Origin: Pseudomonadota bacterium
GTDB taxonomy: Bacteria; Pseudomonadota; Gammaproteobacteria; Burkholderiales; REEB80
Length of the DNA stretch: 64,000 nucleotides
Assembly (NCBI GenBank): GCA_018971485.1
Contig: JAGXAQ010000003.1
Location: 1 to 64,000, forward strand
Direction: 5' to 3'
Part shown: positions 27,270-37,089 of the stretch, in pieces
How the letters are laid out: every line of letters begins with the position of its first letter
Position numbering within the stretch: position 1 is the first letter of the stretch
Made by a program: the position numbers and the translations under genes
The notes under the pieces: generated by a model
Database searches by the model: none
Seen by the model: the letters and a program-made list of their open reading frames with translations, nothing else
What the model was told of the DNA's origin: nothing

Positions 27270-27294
27270 GAAATGTTATAATATTACATTATAG
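27270..27294. promoter_or_regulatory. Zur operator
   Basis: GAAATGTTATAATATTACAT and the bases just after it form a near-palindrome, ATGTTATAAT-ATTACAT. This is the classic proteobacterial Zur box. It sits 34 bp upstream of znuA and about 110 bp from zur, so it should repress znuACB and probably zur when zinc is sufficient. Confidence 0.85.
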
Positions 27295-27404
27295 AATGCA
27301 AACAATGTGTCTTAAAGAAGCTTAAAATTGGTACTGGGTAAAATAAAAATGCCATGTAAAAAAGAAATGATACCCAGATTGTTGAATTAAGAAAGAGCCT
27401 ATTT

Positions 27405-27854
27405 ATGAAGTTGACTCTTGAGGAGAGGCTGGCTTTAGCTGAAGATCACTGCCGTAAGCGGGGCAGCCGACTAACCCCTTTACGCAAAGAGGTTCTTACA
27501 TTGCTAATGAGCCATGATGGTTGTGTTAAAGCCTATGATCTTTTAGAAGAAATTAGCCGAAAAAATGGTGGGACTGCACCACCAACGGTTTATCGTGCAC
27601 TTGATTTCTTATTGGCTGAGGGGTTGGCTCACCGTATTGATTCTTTGAATACTTTTGCCGCTTGCCATGATTTTAAAGATCATCAACATAGTCTTTTAGT
27701 GGTTTGTTCGTCATGCAATAGTTTTACTGAGATTGATGATGAGGAGGTTAGTCAAATTCTTATGGATAGACTCCATGGAAAAGGCTTTTCTTTCAATGGG
27801 AAGGAAGTTGAAATTAAAGCTTTATGTAATGCTTGTCATAGTAAGGTTGTTTAG
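27405..27854 (+). CDS. zur: Zinc uptake regulator Zur (Fur family)
   Basis: This is a 149-residue Fur-family repressor with a winged-helix N-terminus (RLTPLRKEVLTLLMSHDGCVKAYDLL) and recognition helix (APPTVYRALDFLLAEGLAHR). Two CxxC pairs, VCSSCNSF and LCNACHSK, form the structural zinc site. Its sequence (TPPTVYRALDFL type) and position, divergent from znuACB over a Zur box, identify it as Zur, not Fur. Confidence 0.92.
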   Translation: MKLTLEERLALAEDHCRKRGSRLTPLRKEVLTLLMSHDGCVKAYDLLEEISRKNGGTAPPTVYRALDFLLAEGLAHRIDSLNTFAACHDFKDHQHSLLVVCSSCNSFTEIDDEEVSQILMDRLHGKGFSFNGKEVEIKALCNACHSKVV

Positions 27855-27874
27855 AGTAATAGATTTTATTCCCA

Positions 27875-28282
27875 TTATTTTAGCTGGCTAACGCTTTTGA
27901 GGCCTTCTGCTATTCTGGAAAGCTTTTTATCAATCTCTGTAGCAATCTTAGCGATTGTATCAGATTGAACCAGCTTCATAAGCTCATGTATATTTTGAAA
28001 TGAAACGGCAGTTATATTAAATTCAATTTCCCTCACTAAAATGTTGCAGGGCAATAAAAGGCCGACATTAGGTTCAGAGTCAATTGCCATGCTGGCTAGA
28101 GTAGGGTTGCATGCACCAAAAATTTGATACGCAGGCATGGTCTTTTCAATTTTTTCTTTTAATATTGCTTGTATGTCAAGTAAGGATACAATTCCAAAAC
28201 CCTCTGAAATCAAGGCTTCTCGAACTTTTATGCAGGCTTCTTTAAAGGGTATATTGAGTTCAATAGAAGTAAAATAAGACAT
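27875..28282 (-). CDS. DUF302 family protein
   Basis: This is a 135-residue soluble protein with the DUF302 pattern. FKEACIKVREALISEGFGIVSLLDIQAILKEK is at the start, followed by YQIFGACNPTLASMAI and a hydrophobic core GLLLPCNILVREI. Its biochemical role is unknown. It faces zur, but the genes only converge, so no functional link follows. Confidence 0.85.
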   Translation of the reverse strand: MSYFTSIELNIPFKEACIKVREALISEGFGIVSLLDIQAILKEKIEKTMPAYQIFGACNPTLASMAIDSEPNVGLLLPCNILVREIEFNITAVSFQNIHELMKLVQSDTIAKIATEIDKKLSRIAEGLKSVSQLK

Positions 28283-28412
28283 GATTGATTTACTTTATTT
28301 TGGTACTGTTTATCATAGCCTAAAGAAAATTTTTTCGCTAATCTGTATTGAATGTGCTCAACGTGATAGCTTATATGCGCTAACTCATAGTCTTTTCTGA
28401 AAGGGGCAAAAA

Positions 28413-28529
28413 ATGAGTAAAAATCATGACGCAAAAAAAAGCAGCAAAAAGGAACCTACCAAGACATTAAAGGAAAAACGGGTTGCAAAACATGAGAAAA
28501 AAGAAGAACGAAAGAAAAATATAATTTAA
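28413..28529 (+). CDS. Small highly basic protein (38 residues)
   Basis: This 38-codon frame encodes MSKNHDAKKSSKKEPTKTL followed by KEKRVAKHEKKEERKKNII; about half the residues are Lys, Arg or His. It has an AAGGGG ribosome site before the ATG. Tiny Lys-rich proteins opening SK-HDAKK...KKEP-KT are common in Proteobacteria, from what I recall. They may bind nucleic acid, but the role is unknown. A poor hairpin (28541-28577) follows. Confidence 0.65.
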   Translation: MSKNHDAKKSSKKEPTKTLKEKRVAKHEKKEERKKNII

Positions 28530-28701
28530 TGCCGTTATCCAGGGGATACTGCTGTTAATTAAGCAGTAGTATCCTTTGAATGTTTATTAAGTTTTGGTAA
28601 GGCCATAATTATTTAGGTATTATTTATTTTAGTATTCGCTAAATGTATATTATGTTAAATAAATAATTTACAGCCTATAACTAGGATTACTTGCATCGTC
28701 C

Positions 28702-28959
28702 CTATAAATTTAATAGGCGTTTAACTTCAATTTCTGCTATCAGCCAGTCTTCGTTCTGATCCCCGCCTACAAACCCTCGTTTTTCCGCACGATAGTAAGC
28801 TGCTTCAGAGACCATTTTTTTAAATTCTTTTTGGCCCATTGGTGATTTTTTTTGTTCTGATGAAGTTTTAGCGGATACCCTTTTAGGGTTGGATGTGACT
28901 GCCGGTTTTTTCGTTACTGTTTTGCGAGTGGTTTTTGGTTTTAATTGTTTCTCAGCCAT
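28702..28959 (-). CDS. DUF2934 family protein
   Basis: This is an 85-residue protein. Residues 1-45 are a Lys/Thr/Pro-rich basic tail. The C-terminus (VSEAAYYRAEKRGFVGGDQNEDWLIAEIEVKRLL) matches DUF2934, a short helical domain of unknown function found in many proteobacteria, often on plasmids and in stress loci. AGGAGGT lies just before the ATG. Isolated, no operon. Confidence 0.8.
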   Translation of the reverse strand: MAEKQLKPKTTRKTVTKKPAVTSNPKRVSAKTSSEQKKSPMGQKEFKKMVSEAAYYRAEKRGFVGGDQNEDWLIAEIEVKRLLNL

Positions 28960-29073
28960 GTTGACCTCCTACTATTATTTTAACCCACCTAGCAATACCT
29001 AGCAGTTTATTATAGCCTGATGGTTAATTTATTGATCAAAAATAATTTATTATTTTGTTTTTTTTTGATTAAG

Positions 29074-29226
29074 TTATAGGTTCCAACCGATTTTTAAACC
29101 AACTCGATGTATTCTCCCGGTTGGCCGGTGGCTGACTTTTAGCTCAATGGCACCAAACCGGTGTGGGTAGATTTCAGGTTTTTCTGGTAGTTGCAATTGG
29201 GGTTTAGTGCACGATCTTCTCTGGTT
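29074..29226 (-). pseudogene. Possible C-terminal remnant of an outer-membrane protein
   Basis: In the 370-bp space before the diguanylate cyclase gene, the minus strand has a 50-codon open frame with no start. It ends RFGAIELKVSHRPTGRIHRVGLKIGWNL. The alternating polar/aromatic ending looks like the last beta-strands of a surface barrel. The 5' part is missing, so I read it as a decayed gene. This is a weak call. Confidence 0.3.
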
Positions 29227-29347
29227 TTAAGGGGGGGTCTCCCCTATCCCATTATTTTTTTAACTTTTTACTTTAGTAAGCAAAGGTTTTGGCTATATTA
29301 AAATAGAATTTAGAAAAATTTATGTTTAGATTTATAGGGATCTGTTT

Positions 29348-30514
29348 TTAGTTGGTAATGCATACCTGATTTCGCCCATTGGTTTTGGCTTGGTACAATG
29401 CTTTATCTGCTGCATGCATCATAGCTTCCAAGTTGTTTTGAGTTGCTGAGCAGGTAACTATCCCGATGCTTATAGTTAAAGTTATATATCCATTTGGAGT
29501 TGAAACTTTCATTTCAGAAATGGCTTTTCTTAAGCGTTCAGCGATTCTCTTAGCTTCAATTTCATTTGCCCCTGGTAAGAAAACACTGAATTCCTCTCCG
29601 CCATATCGGGCAAAGATATCGGTTTCTCTTAGGCAGGACTGGATGGCTTTTGTTGAGCATAGTAAAACTTCATCCCCCTTTTCGTGACCAAATTGATCAT
29701 TGATTGTTTTAAAGTAGTCCAGGTCAAGTGCTAGCAAAGAGTTTTGCTGTTTGTTCTTGAGTAGGCGTAATAAAATTTTACGGGTGAGCTCATGAAACGC
29801 GCGGCGGTTATATATTCCTGTTAAAGAATCATGGCTTGCAAGTTTGGAGATTTCTACAATAAATTCGTCGCCTGCTATGAGAACAAACAATAAAGGTACG
29901 ACTGACGTGCCTAAAAACTCTCCAACAAATAAGAATGCCTGCGGCGTATTATTTGAAATAGGTAGGACGATTGGATTATTAGTAAATAAAACTTCAACTA
30001 CCATATAAATAATAGAAGCCATAATTAGGGAAGTAATTGCAACAACTATCCATGAAATAAGTCTTCTAGATAAACTTTTTGAAGTTATAAAGCATTTACT
30101 AATCATGAAAATCATGGTGATACTTGTAATGGCCAAGACAAGAAAACGCATATTAGTATTGTTATCTACATAGTAGAAATAACAAAAAGCCAATATCTGA
30201 AAAAGGGTTAATATGACAGGCAAGGTCTTGTGTGCAATTTCCTGTCTCAATTCTTTTATTGCAAAATAATATAGGCTGAGTGTAATTATGATTAATGTGT
30301 TTGCAACAATGACAATCAAAAAACCGGGAAGGTTTTCTCGATAAAGAAGCAGGAGGTGGTTTATCCCGGATAATCCGAGTCCGATTCCCCATAGTTTGAA
30401 AGCGTGGCCGACATACCCTGGAAATCTATGTGCAACTGCCAGCATGGCCATTGAAATAGCCAAGGCGCTGATAGTCGAAAGAAACAAAACAGTCTTGATG
30501 TCTAATAATGTCAT
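29348..30514 (-). CDS. Membrane-bound diguanylate cyclase (GGDEF)
   Basis: This 388-residue protein has about seven N-terminal membrane helices (residues 8-225) as a probable sensor. A GGDEF domain follows (about 225-388) with the active motif GGEEF at residue 305. An inhibitory I-site RETD (residues 296-299) lies five residues upstream, so product feedback control is expected. It makes cyclic di-GMP. The ligand or signal sensed by the membrane part is unknown. No ribosome site is visible at the ATG. No intact phosphodiesterase is seen in this window. Confidence 0.93.
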   Translation of the reverse strand: MTLLDIKTVLFLSTISALAISMAMLAVAHRFPGYVGHAFKLWGIGLGLSGINHLLLLYRENLPGFLIVIVANTLIIITLSLYYFAIKELRQEIAHKTLPVILTLFQILAFCYFYYVDNNTNMRFLVLAITSITMIFMISKCFITSKSLSRRLISWIVVAITSLIMASIIYMVVEVLFTNNPIVLPISNNTPQAFLFVGEFLGTSVVPLLFVLIAGDEFIVEISKLASHDSLTGIYNRRAFHELTRKILLRLLKNKQQNSLLALDLDYFKTINDQFGHEKGDEVLLCSTKAIQSCLRETDIFARYGGEEFSVFLPGANEIEAKRIAERLRKAISEMKVSTPNGYITLTISIGIVTCSATQNNLEAMMHAADKALYQAKTNGRNQVCITN

Positions 30515-30714
30515 TGTTTTTTGTTTGCATTACATAGAGTTAGACTTATTTTGAGTTTAAAGCTTATAGTTAAAATAACAAAACGAGTAATTTTACAGTA
30601 ACTTTTTTTGAAAAGATAGAAGTTTTATTTTAAATCTAATTGATTTTACTTGTTTTATTAGAAGTACAGGGTGCTCTTTGAAAGAGTTCTGTCTAAGTGC
30701 TTTCGGAGGATGAT

Positions 30715-31182
30715 ATGAAAAATCAGGTTCTCGGCCTATTGGTTCTAGGAATGCTTATTACCCCTTTACCCGGAAAAGCCACCCAGAATATAAAAAATAA
30801 TAAAGAGGGTTCAACTCATGAAAAAATTCAAAATAAGGATAAATTTATTTATACCTTATTTAGAGATATTAATGAATTTCGTCGTACGCATGGGTTGAAG
30901 CCTTTATATTACAGTAGGCTCTATACTGAGATTGCCGAAGATCACAGCCAGGATATGGCCCTGCGACATTCTTTGGATCATAAAGGATTTAAAAGAAGGT
31001 TTGTTTTGGCCCAGAGTTATCATTGTGTGGAAAATATAGCCTGGAATTACCCTACACCTGCTCAACTTTTATCTGGATGGAAACATTCACCTCTGCACAG
31101 AAAGAATATGCTTGATTCTAACTTATCGGCTGCGGGGATAGGAATGAGCTCTGCATATGTCACCTTCTTCGCATGTAAATAA
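30715..31182 (+). CDS. CAP-domain (SCP/PR1-like) secreted protein
   Basis: This 155-residue exported protein starts at ATG 30715, where GGAGG lies five bases upstream; a GTG further upstream is less likely. The signal peptide ends ...PLPGKA. The CAP domain has the cavity residues His (EDHSQDMA), His (SLDHKGF), Glu (CVENIAW) and His (HSPLHRKNML) expected of CAP proteins. Bacterial CAP proteins are extracellular or periplasmic and poorly understood. Length is typical for a single-domain form. Confidence 0.85.
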   Translation: MKNQVLGLLVLGMLITPLPGKATQNIKNNKEGSTHEKIQNKDKFIYTLFRDINEFRRTHGLKPLYYSRLYTEIAEDHSQDMALRHSLDHKGFKRRFVLAQSYHCVENIAWNYPTPAQLLSGWKHSPLHRKNMLDSNLSAAGIGMSSAYVTFFACK

Positions 31183-31795
31183 ACTTCCAAAAAAATATAA
31201 AAAAACCTGCAATTTTTTAAACAGACATTAATAGGATTGTGCTAAACTATTTCCGGTTTATTAGGCAGAAATTTAGTGTGCCATATTGATTGCAGAAGAC
31301 TGCAAGTTTTTAGGGTATGAACGGTTACTGTCTACGAAGATAATGTAGTATTTGCCAATTGATTTTGAAGAATTGCGTGCATGAGCAAGGGTCTTGTGAA
31401 GTGTGGGAAGGTAGTGTTGGTATCGTATCTTGGAATTTGTTGTATCCTCGCAAATCGTTAGTAATAAAGCGCGGCACATCCAGATTTACGTAGCGATTGC
31501 TGTTATTTTCTTATGTAACAGATCGCCTATTTTCACAGCGAATTCACACAGAATAGATTTCATGCACAGTTTTTTTGCTGTTGGTTTTTTTATGATAAAG
31601 CAAAAACAGGCGTTTTATCATTTTGCTGGCGATTTGGTAATAAATATTGTAGCTTGCTTTCAGCCGTCTATTCATGAAGCTCTTTTTATATTATTAGGCT
31701 TGTGGATGCTTTGATTGTTTTTATTATTTTTTTTATCCTTCACTGTATAATACGTCGATTTTATACAAGACTGCAGACAATGATGGGGGTGTGTA
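31183..31795. other. Gene-free stretch upstream of cyo operon
   Basis: These 613 bp hold no gene I can support. A 94-codon open frame at 31430-31714 starts with TTG, lacks a ribosome site and has no recognisable motif. A TATAAT at 31746 near the right end could be the cyo -10 box, though no good -35 lies at normal spacing. The length fits a regulated promoter. Confidence 0.4.
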
Positions 31796-32731
31796 GTGCA
31801 GCAAAAGAATTTTTTGAAATTTATAGGGCGGGCTTCACTTTCACTATTTATACTGTTTGGTGGTTGCAGTATGCAAAAAATGCCCCTGCTTGATCCAAGT
31901 GGGCCAATTGGGATGAGCGAAAGAAGCCTTATTATTACTGCATTCTTGATTATGCTTATCCCGGCTATACCTGTTTTTATCATGACTGTTTGGTTTGCCT
32001 GGCATTACCGATCCACTAATAAAAAAGCGACATATGCTCCTAAATGGGGGCACTCTAATAAGATTGAATTTGTGGTCTGGTCCGTGCCTGCGATTATTAT
32101 ACTTGTCTTAGGGATTTTAACATGGGTAACAACCCACGAACTTAACCCCTATAAGCCGATTGCGTCGACACATAAAGCAATTCGTATTGAAGCTGTCGCT
32201 TTAAATTGGAAGTGGCTTTTTATATACCCCGATCAACATATCGCTACGATTAACCAGTTGGTTCTACCAGTTAATGTACCTGTCAGCTTTCGGATTACTT
32301 CAGATACTGTGATGACCTCTTTCTTTATCCCCCGGCTTGGAAGCCAGATATACGCCATGGCTGGAATGAACACACATTTGAATCTAATGGCAAGCAAGCC
32401 TGGAACTTACGAAGGTATGAATTCACAGTTCAGTGGAAATGGTTTTGCCGGGATGCATTTTAAAGTTATTGCAACATCCAGAAAAAAATATGATCAGTGG
32501 TTAACAAAAGTAAAAAATGCTCCTGCCAAGCTGGACGAGGCAACATTTACTGCATTGGAAAAGCCTAGTTCCAATACCCCTGTGACTTATTACTCTTCAG
32601 TTAACCCTGAAAATATGTTTACTGATGTGCTTGATAAATATAGGCAAGGCATGAAAATGGCTAATAGCAGCAATGTAGCTGGCGGCAGTACTATGGCTAG
32701 CAGTGGCATGACTGAAATGAATGCACATTAA
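31796..32731 (+). CDS. cyoA: Cytochrome bo quinol oxidase subunit II
   Basis: This is a 311-residue subunit. The N-terminal lipoprotein signal ends in FGGC (Cys24), so the mature protein is lipid-anchored with two membrane helices after it. The CuA ligand set of cytochrome c oxidase is not seen, as expected for a quinol oxidase. LNWKWLFIYPDQHIATINQL and FRITSDTVMTSFFIPRLG are CyoA-like. It begins with GTG preceded by GGGGGTG. Four genes follow in standard order (cyoABCD). No cyoE or ctaA is in the window. Confidence 0.93.
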   Translation: MQQKNFLKFIGRASLSLFILFGGCSMQKMPLLDPSGPIGMSERSLIITAFLIMLIPAIPVFIMTVWFAWHYRSTNKKATYAPKWGHSNKIEFVVWSVPAIIILVLGILTWVTTHELNPYKPIASTHKAIRIEAVALNWKWLFIYPDQHIATINQLVLPVNVPVSFRITSDTVMTSFFIPRLGSQIYAMAGMNTHLNLMASKPGTYEGMNSQFSGNGFAGMHFKVIATSRKKYDQWLTKVKNAPAKLDEATFTALEKPSSNTPVTYYSSVNPENMFTDVLDKYRQGMKMANSSNVAGGSTMASSGMTEMNAH

Positions 32732-32806
32732 ATAACAGTCAGTATTTTTTATTAATTAGTTAATGATAACTGGTTATTCTATCCAGTGAGTGAGGAGAAA
32801 TAAGGC

Positions 32807-34843
32807 ATGTTCGGGAAATTGACGCTGTCGGATATCCCCTATCATGTGCCTATTATCATGGGTGCAGTTGGGTTTACTTTGTTGGGCGCCTTGATCGTCC
32901 TGGGATTGATTACCTATTATGGTAAATGGACTTATTTGTGGAAAGAGTGGCTTACTAGCGTTGATCACAAGAAAATTGGCGTCATGTACATTATTCTTGC
33001 CTTGATCATGTTATTAAGAGGTTTCTCAGACGCAATTCTCATGCGGTCGCAGCAAGCAGTTGCATTTGGATCAAACCATGGTTTTTTGCCTCCTGAACAT
33101 TACGATCAAATATTTAGTGCTCACGGAACAATTATGGTTTTCTTCATGGCCATGCCATTTCTTACTGGCTTGATGAATGTTGTGGTCCCTTTGCAAATTG
33201 GCGCACGTGATGTTGCTTTCCCTTTCATGAATTCGGTTAGCTTATGGTTGACAATAATTAGTGCCGGCTTAGTGATGGTATCTTTGGGCGTAGGTGATTT
33301 TTCTCGTGCTGGCTGGACAGGCTATCCTCCATTGAGTGGTCTGACTTATAGCCCGGATAGCGGGGTGGACTACTGGATCTGGAGTATCCAGTTAAGCGGT
33401 ATTGGAACCTTGATGACAGGGATCAATTTTCTTGTAACGATTCTGAAAATGCGTGCTCCCGGCATGAGTCTTATGCGTATGCCGGTTTTTACTTGGGCTA
33501 CGCTTTGCACTAATGCGCTTATGATTCTTGCTTTTCCTGCCCTGACCGCAACATTGGCCCTTTTAACGCTTGATCGTTATTTGGGGACCCACTTCTTCAC
33601 GAATGGCTTTGGCGGAAACATGATGATGTACCCCAATCTTTTCTGGATTTGGGGACACCCTGAAGTTTACATTCTTGTCCTTCCTGCGTTTGGTGTATTT
33701 TCTGAGGTTGTGCCAACATTATGTGGCAAACGTCTATTCGGTTATACATCAATGGTTTGGGCTACTTTGGCCATTACTGTATTGTCATTTACAGTCTGGC
33801 TACATCATTTTTTTACAATGGGTGCTAGCTCTGATGTTAATGCCTTTTTTGGCATTGCGACAATGATTATTGCTGTGCCTACAGGCGTTAAAATTTTTAA
33901 CTGGCTGTTTACCATGTACAGAGGACGTGTTCGCTTTGATACCCCCATGTTGTGGACCATAGGGTTTATCATCACGTTTGTTATTGGCGGTATGTCGGGC
34001 GTTATGCTAGCCATTCCTGGTGCAGATTATGTTTTACATAATACTGAATTTCTCGTTGCACATTTCCATAATGTACTTTTACCTGGCGCGCTATTTGGGT
34101 ATTTTGCCGGTTATAGCTATTGGTTTCCTAAAGCCTTTGGGTTTCCACTTAATGAGAAGTGGGGCAAACGAGCATTTTGGTTCTGGTTTTTTGGTTTTTA
34201 TCTGGCTTTTATACCTCTTTATGTGCTTGGTTTTCTAGGTATGCCAAGGCGCTTGGATTATTACACTAACCCAGCTTGGCATCCATGGCTTGAAATCGCT
34301 GCAGTTGGTGCCGCTTTTGTGCTTTTCGGTATTATATGCCAGGGAATACAGCTAGTCGTAAGTATCCGGGATCGCGAAAAGAATCGTGATTTGACTGGTG
34401 ATTATTGGAGTAATGGTCGCACCATGGAGTGGTCAACCTCTTCGCCAGCCCCTTTTTATAATTTTGCCCAAATTCCTGAGGTGCATGAACGTGATAGTTT
34501 TGATCACATGAAAGAACAGGGTACTGCTTATCAGCGCCCTGCTCATTATCAAGACATTCACATGCCAAAGAATACTTCAGCAGGGTTTATCATTGGCATG
34601 TTTGCGTTTATTTTTGGTTTTGCGATGATTTGGCATATCTGGTGGATGGCAGCTTTTGGGGCTCTAGGGATACTTGTTACACTTATTTTACGGTCTGCAA
34701 ATGATCATACGGATTATTATGTTCAATCTGAGGAAGTTAAACATGTTGAAAGCTTGCGTTTTGAACAGCTTGCTAATTCAGAACGTTCTGGGAGTATAAA
34801 TGCGAGCCCGGATACTGTGACTCCCCTTTCCCACCAGGTGTAA
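32807..34843 (+). CDS. cyoB: Cytochrome bo quinol oxidase subunit I
   Basis: This is the 678-residue catalytic subunit of the haem-copper oxidase, with 14-15 helices. The CuB-His and cross-linked Tyr are in [17 protein letters not shown], the two further CuB histidines in WLHHFFTMG, and the haem ligands in [12 protein letters not shown]. It reduces O2 to water while pumping protons. It is the longest gene of the operon, 2 bp upstream of cyoC. Confidence 0.97.
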   Translation: MFGKLTLSDIPYHVPIIMGAVGFTLLGALIVLGLITYYGKWTYLWKEWLTSVDHKKIGVMYIILALIMLLRGFSDAILMRSQQAVAFGSNHGFLPPEHYDQIFSAHGTIMVFFMAMPFLTGLMNVVVPLQIGARDVAFPFMNSVSLWLTIISAGLVMVSLGVGDFSRAGWTGYPPLSGLTYSPDSGVDYWIWSIQLSGIGTLMTGINFLVTILKMRAPGMSLMRMPVFTWATLCTNALMILAFPALTATLALLTLDRYLGTHFFTNGFGGNMMMYPNLFWIWGHPEVYILVLPAFGVFSEVVPTLCGKRLFGYTSMVWATLAITVLSFTVWLHHFFTMGASSDVNAFFGIATMIIAVPTGVKIFNWLFTMYRGRVRFDTPMLWTIGFIITFVIGGMSGVMLAIPGADYVLHNTEFLVAHFHNVLLPGALFGYFAGYSYWFPKAFGFPLNEKWGKRAFWFWFFGFYLAFIPLYVLGFLGMPRRLDYYTNPAWHPWLEIAAVGAAFVLFGIICQGIQLVVSIRDREKNRDLTGDYWSNGRTMEWSTSSPAPFYNFAQIPEVHERDSFDHMKEQGTAYQRPAHYQDIHMPKNTSAGFIIGMFAFIFGFAMIWHIWWMAAFGALGILVTLILRSANDHTDYYVQSEEVKHVESLRFEQLANSERSGSINASPDTVTPLSHQV

Positions 34844-34845
34844 TC

Positions 34846-35472
34846 ATGACAACTATGACAACAGATGTAGCAGCAAATAGGAATAAACACATATTATCTG
34901 AGCATGGCCATTCTGACAGCGTGTCGAATGCAGTCTATGGTTTCTGGATTTATATTATGAGTGACTGCGTTTTGTTTGCATGTGTGTTCGCAACATTCGC
35001 TGTCATGAGCCATAACTACGCAGGCGGGCCAACAGGGAAAGATTTGTTTGATTTACCCTATGTATTTGGTGAGACCATGCTTTTGTTGTGTAGTAGCGTG
35101 ACATATGGATTTTCCGTGCTTGCTATGAATGCCAATAGCCGAAAAATGGTTTTAACTTGGCTTGCTATTACTTTTTTACTGGGCCTTGGTTTTATCATAA
35201 TGGAGGTTAATGAGTTTCATCATTTGATTCTTGCTGGGCATGGGCCGGATCGAAGTGGTTTCCTGTCTGCGTTCTTTACACTTGTTGGCACCCATGGAAC
35301 CCATGTTTCTTTTGGTTTGATTTGGATGCTAGTCATGATGTACCAGGTTGCTCGTAAAGGATTAAGTGTTCCTGTTCGTTCTCGTTTGATTCGGTTAAGT
35401 ATGTTTTGGCACTTTCTTGATATTGTGTGGATTGGTGTCTTTACTGTTGTTTATCTGATGGGGGTCATGTAA
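34846..35472 (+). CDS. cyoC: Cytochrome bo quinol oxidase subunit III
   Basis: This is a 208-residue, five-helix subunit [26 protein letters not shown] and the later [15 protein letters not shown] and [22 protein letters not shown] motifs are typical. It lies 2 bp after cyoB and 2 bp before cyoD, so the operon is tightly coupled. Confidence 0.95.
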   Translation: MTTMTTDVAANRNKHILSEHGHSDSVSNAVYGFWIYIMSDCVLFACVFATFAVMSHNYAGGPTGKDLFDLPYVFGETMLLLCSSVTYGFSVLAMNANSRKMVLTWLAITFLLGLGFIIMEVNEFHHLILAGHGPDRSGFLSAFFTLVGTHGTHVSFGLIWMLVMMYQVARKGLSVPVRSRLIRLSMFWHFLDIVWIGVFTVVYLMGVM

Positions 35473-35474
35473 TT

Positions 35475-35807
35475 ATGAAAAATGACATGATTAATATTCC
35501 TGGGATCAGTCATGCAAATTTCAGGGCATATCTGATTGGGTTTATTTTATCCATTGTGTTGACCATTATACCGTTTGGTCTGGTTTACTATGGGCATGGT
35601 TCTTTGTCTGAATATGATATTCTTGTCAGTATTGCTATAGCTGCTGTTATTCAGGTTTTTGTGCAACTGCATTATTTTTTACATCTAGATCGTTCATCTG
35701 ATCAAAGCTGGAATGTGCTAGCTCTATTATTTACCCTCTTGATTATTGCAATTATTTTAGCAGGAGCACTTTGGATCATGATTGATCTTCATTCGCGCAT
35801 GATGTAA
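35475..35807 (+). CDS. cyoD: Cytochrome bo quinol oxidase subunit IV
   Basis: This is a 110-residue, three-helix subunit with the HYFLHLDRSSDQSWN segment typical of CyoD. The open frame extends upstream, but the ATG at 35475, just after the cyoC stop, gives the standard length. It is followed by a strong terminator about 80 bp downstream. Confidence 0.93.
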   Translation: MKNDMINIPGISHANFRAYLIGFILSIVLTIIPFGLVYYGHGSLSEYDILVSIAIAAVIQVFVQLHYFLHLDRSSDQSWNVLALLFTLLIIAIILAGALWIMIDLHSRMM

Positions 35808-35888
35808 GTATTGAAATGTGTACAGTACGCTATATAGAGTAGCCAGTTAGTTTTTGGTACGGTTAGAAAATAAAAGTTATGGTTATGG

Positions 35889-35929
35889 AAAAGCGCGGGG
35901 CTAAATTATTTAGTCTCGCGCTTTTTTTA
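35889..35929 (+). terminator. Rho-independent terminator of cyo operon
   Basis: AAAGCGCGGGGCTAAA and TTTAGTCTCGCGCTTT make a long stem with small mismatches and a short AT loop, followed by seven T. It closes the cyoABCD transcript. Confidence 0.9.
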
Positions 35930-36359
35930 GGGTGCGGTTTAGTAAAAATATGTCACCATATAGCGACACTAATACTAGCAACAACAAATAATAGATTGAA
36001 ACCTATAGAAAAATTATAGTCGCTAATTGGCGACCCAATGCGGCCCTGATTTTATTAAGTTTAACCCCATGTTTTATTTAACTTAATTATTAGAATAGTT
36101 AATCTAGGTTTCTATGGCTTTAATAAAAGTGGGTTAAATAACTGTGATACTGGGTGCTGTTAAGATTTATATGAAGGATTTTTTATAACATAGAAAATAA
36201 AATAATATATAAAAATCAAATTATTAACTATTTTATCGCCCTATTTGTATCTGGTATGGCACAGATTATGCTTTTATATGGTAACGGAAGAACTTTTATA
36301 AGTTTAGATATATTTTTCTTTCTTTCGTTTTTATTCTGATAACACATTTAGGTGACAAC
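35930..36359. other. Gene-free stretch upstream of AraC-type gene
   Basis: These 430 AT-rich bp between the cyo terminator and the AraC-type gene carry no supportable frame. A TTTAACCC at 36060 is repeated inverted as GGGTTAAA at 36131, about 70 bp apart, which might be paired operator halves. No other motif was recognised. Confidence 0.3.
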
Positions 36360-36716
36360 ATGAATAACCATAATCTTCCTTCTATTGCTCCTTACTATGT
36401 GAAACGTGCAGAAGAGTTTATTCGAAGCAATGCACATCTTCCTCTAACGATTGGCACTATTGCTAAAGAAATAGGTATTAGCGTTCGTTCATTACAACGT
36501 TCATTTCGCGATTTCCGTGAAATTACACCGATGCAATACCTAAAACATACCCGCTTAAATTATGTTCATGATGAACTGACCCACATGCAAACCAGAAAGA
36601 TTTCGATTGGTGAAATTGCTCTACGTTGGGGGTTTCATCATCTAGGACATTTCGCCAATCATTATAAAAGAGTGTTTGGAGAAACTCCTGTGCAGACGTT
36701 GAGAAAGAGCAATTAA
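36360..36716 (+). CDS. Stand-alone AraC-type DNA-binding protein
   Basis: This is a 118-residue protein made up almost entirely of the two helix-turn-helix units of AraC regulators: LTIGTIAKEIGISVRSLQRSF and ISIGEIALRWGFHHLGHFANHYKRVFGETP. The usual N-terminal ligand domain is missing. Such short SoxS/MarA-like proteins act as ligand-free activators whose level is set by transcription or proteolysis. Target genes are unknown. Confidence 0.9.
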   Translation: MNNHNLPSIAPYYVKRAEEFIRSNAHLPLTIGTIAKEIGISVRSLQRSFRDFREITPMQYLKHTRLNYVHDELTHMQTRKISIGEIALRWGFHHLGHFANHYKRVFGETPVQTLRKSN

Positions 36717-36770
36717 GTTTTTAGCTCCACCATTCAACAAGGGCATATTACTATAGTAAGCCAATTAAAT

Positions 36771-37016
36771 ATGGCCTCTTTAATGCAAGATAAAAAAACT
36801 GTGGCATGGGTTATCCGGGATCCGCAAGGTAATCTAGATATATCCTTGTGGCGGACGCGTATATGGGCTGCTCGCTGGGCCAGGGTTATTGGTGGTCGGT
36901 ATTGGCATAAACAGGGCTACCAATTAATCCGGATTGATGTAAAAAAGCCTCAATATCTAAATCTAGTATTACCATCTAGTCTTGATGAGATAGAGCAACA
37001 TAACAAACCACATTGA
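36771..37016 (+). CDS. Hypothetical protein (81 residues)
   Basis: This is an 81-residue basic, Trp-rich soluble protein (WVIRDPQGNLDISLWRTRIWAARWARVIGGRYW). It has no recognised family. It lies 54 bp after the AraC-type gene and may be co-transcribed. Neither ATG 36771 nor ATG 36783 has a good ribosome site, so the call rests mainly on frame length and composition. Confidence 0.45.
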   Translation: MASLMQDKKTVAWVIRDPQGNLDISLWRTRIWAARWARVIGGRYWHKQGYQLIRIDVKKPQYLNLVLPSSLDEIEQHNKPH

Positions 37017-37089
37017 AATCGTGAATAATATTTATCCAAAATATTACAAACAATTCAATATACTAGACATAATCTGATATTATACAGGC

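Noticed and set aside
28541-28577. Terminator after the 38-residue basic protein
   Set aside because: The hairpin has a bulge and only three T; too weak to list as a terminator.
31430-31714. 94-codon frame upstream of cyoA
   Set aside because: TTG start without ribosome site and no recognisable motif; more likely chance in promoter DNA.
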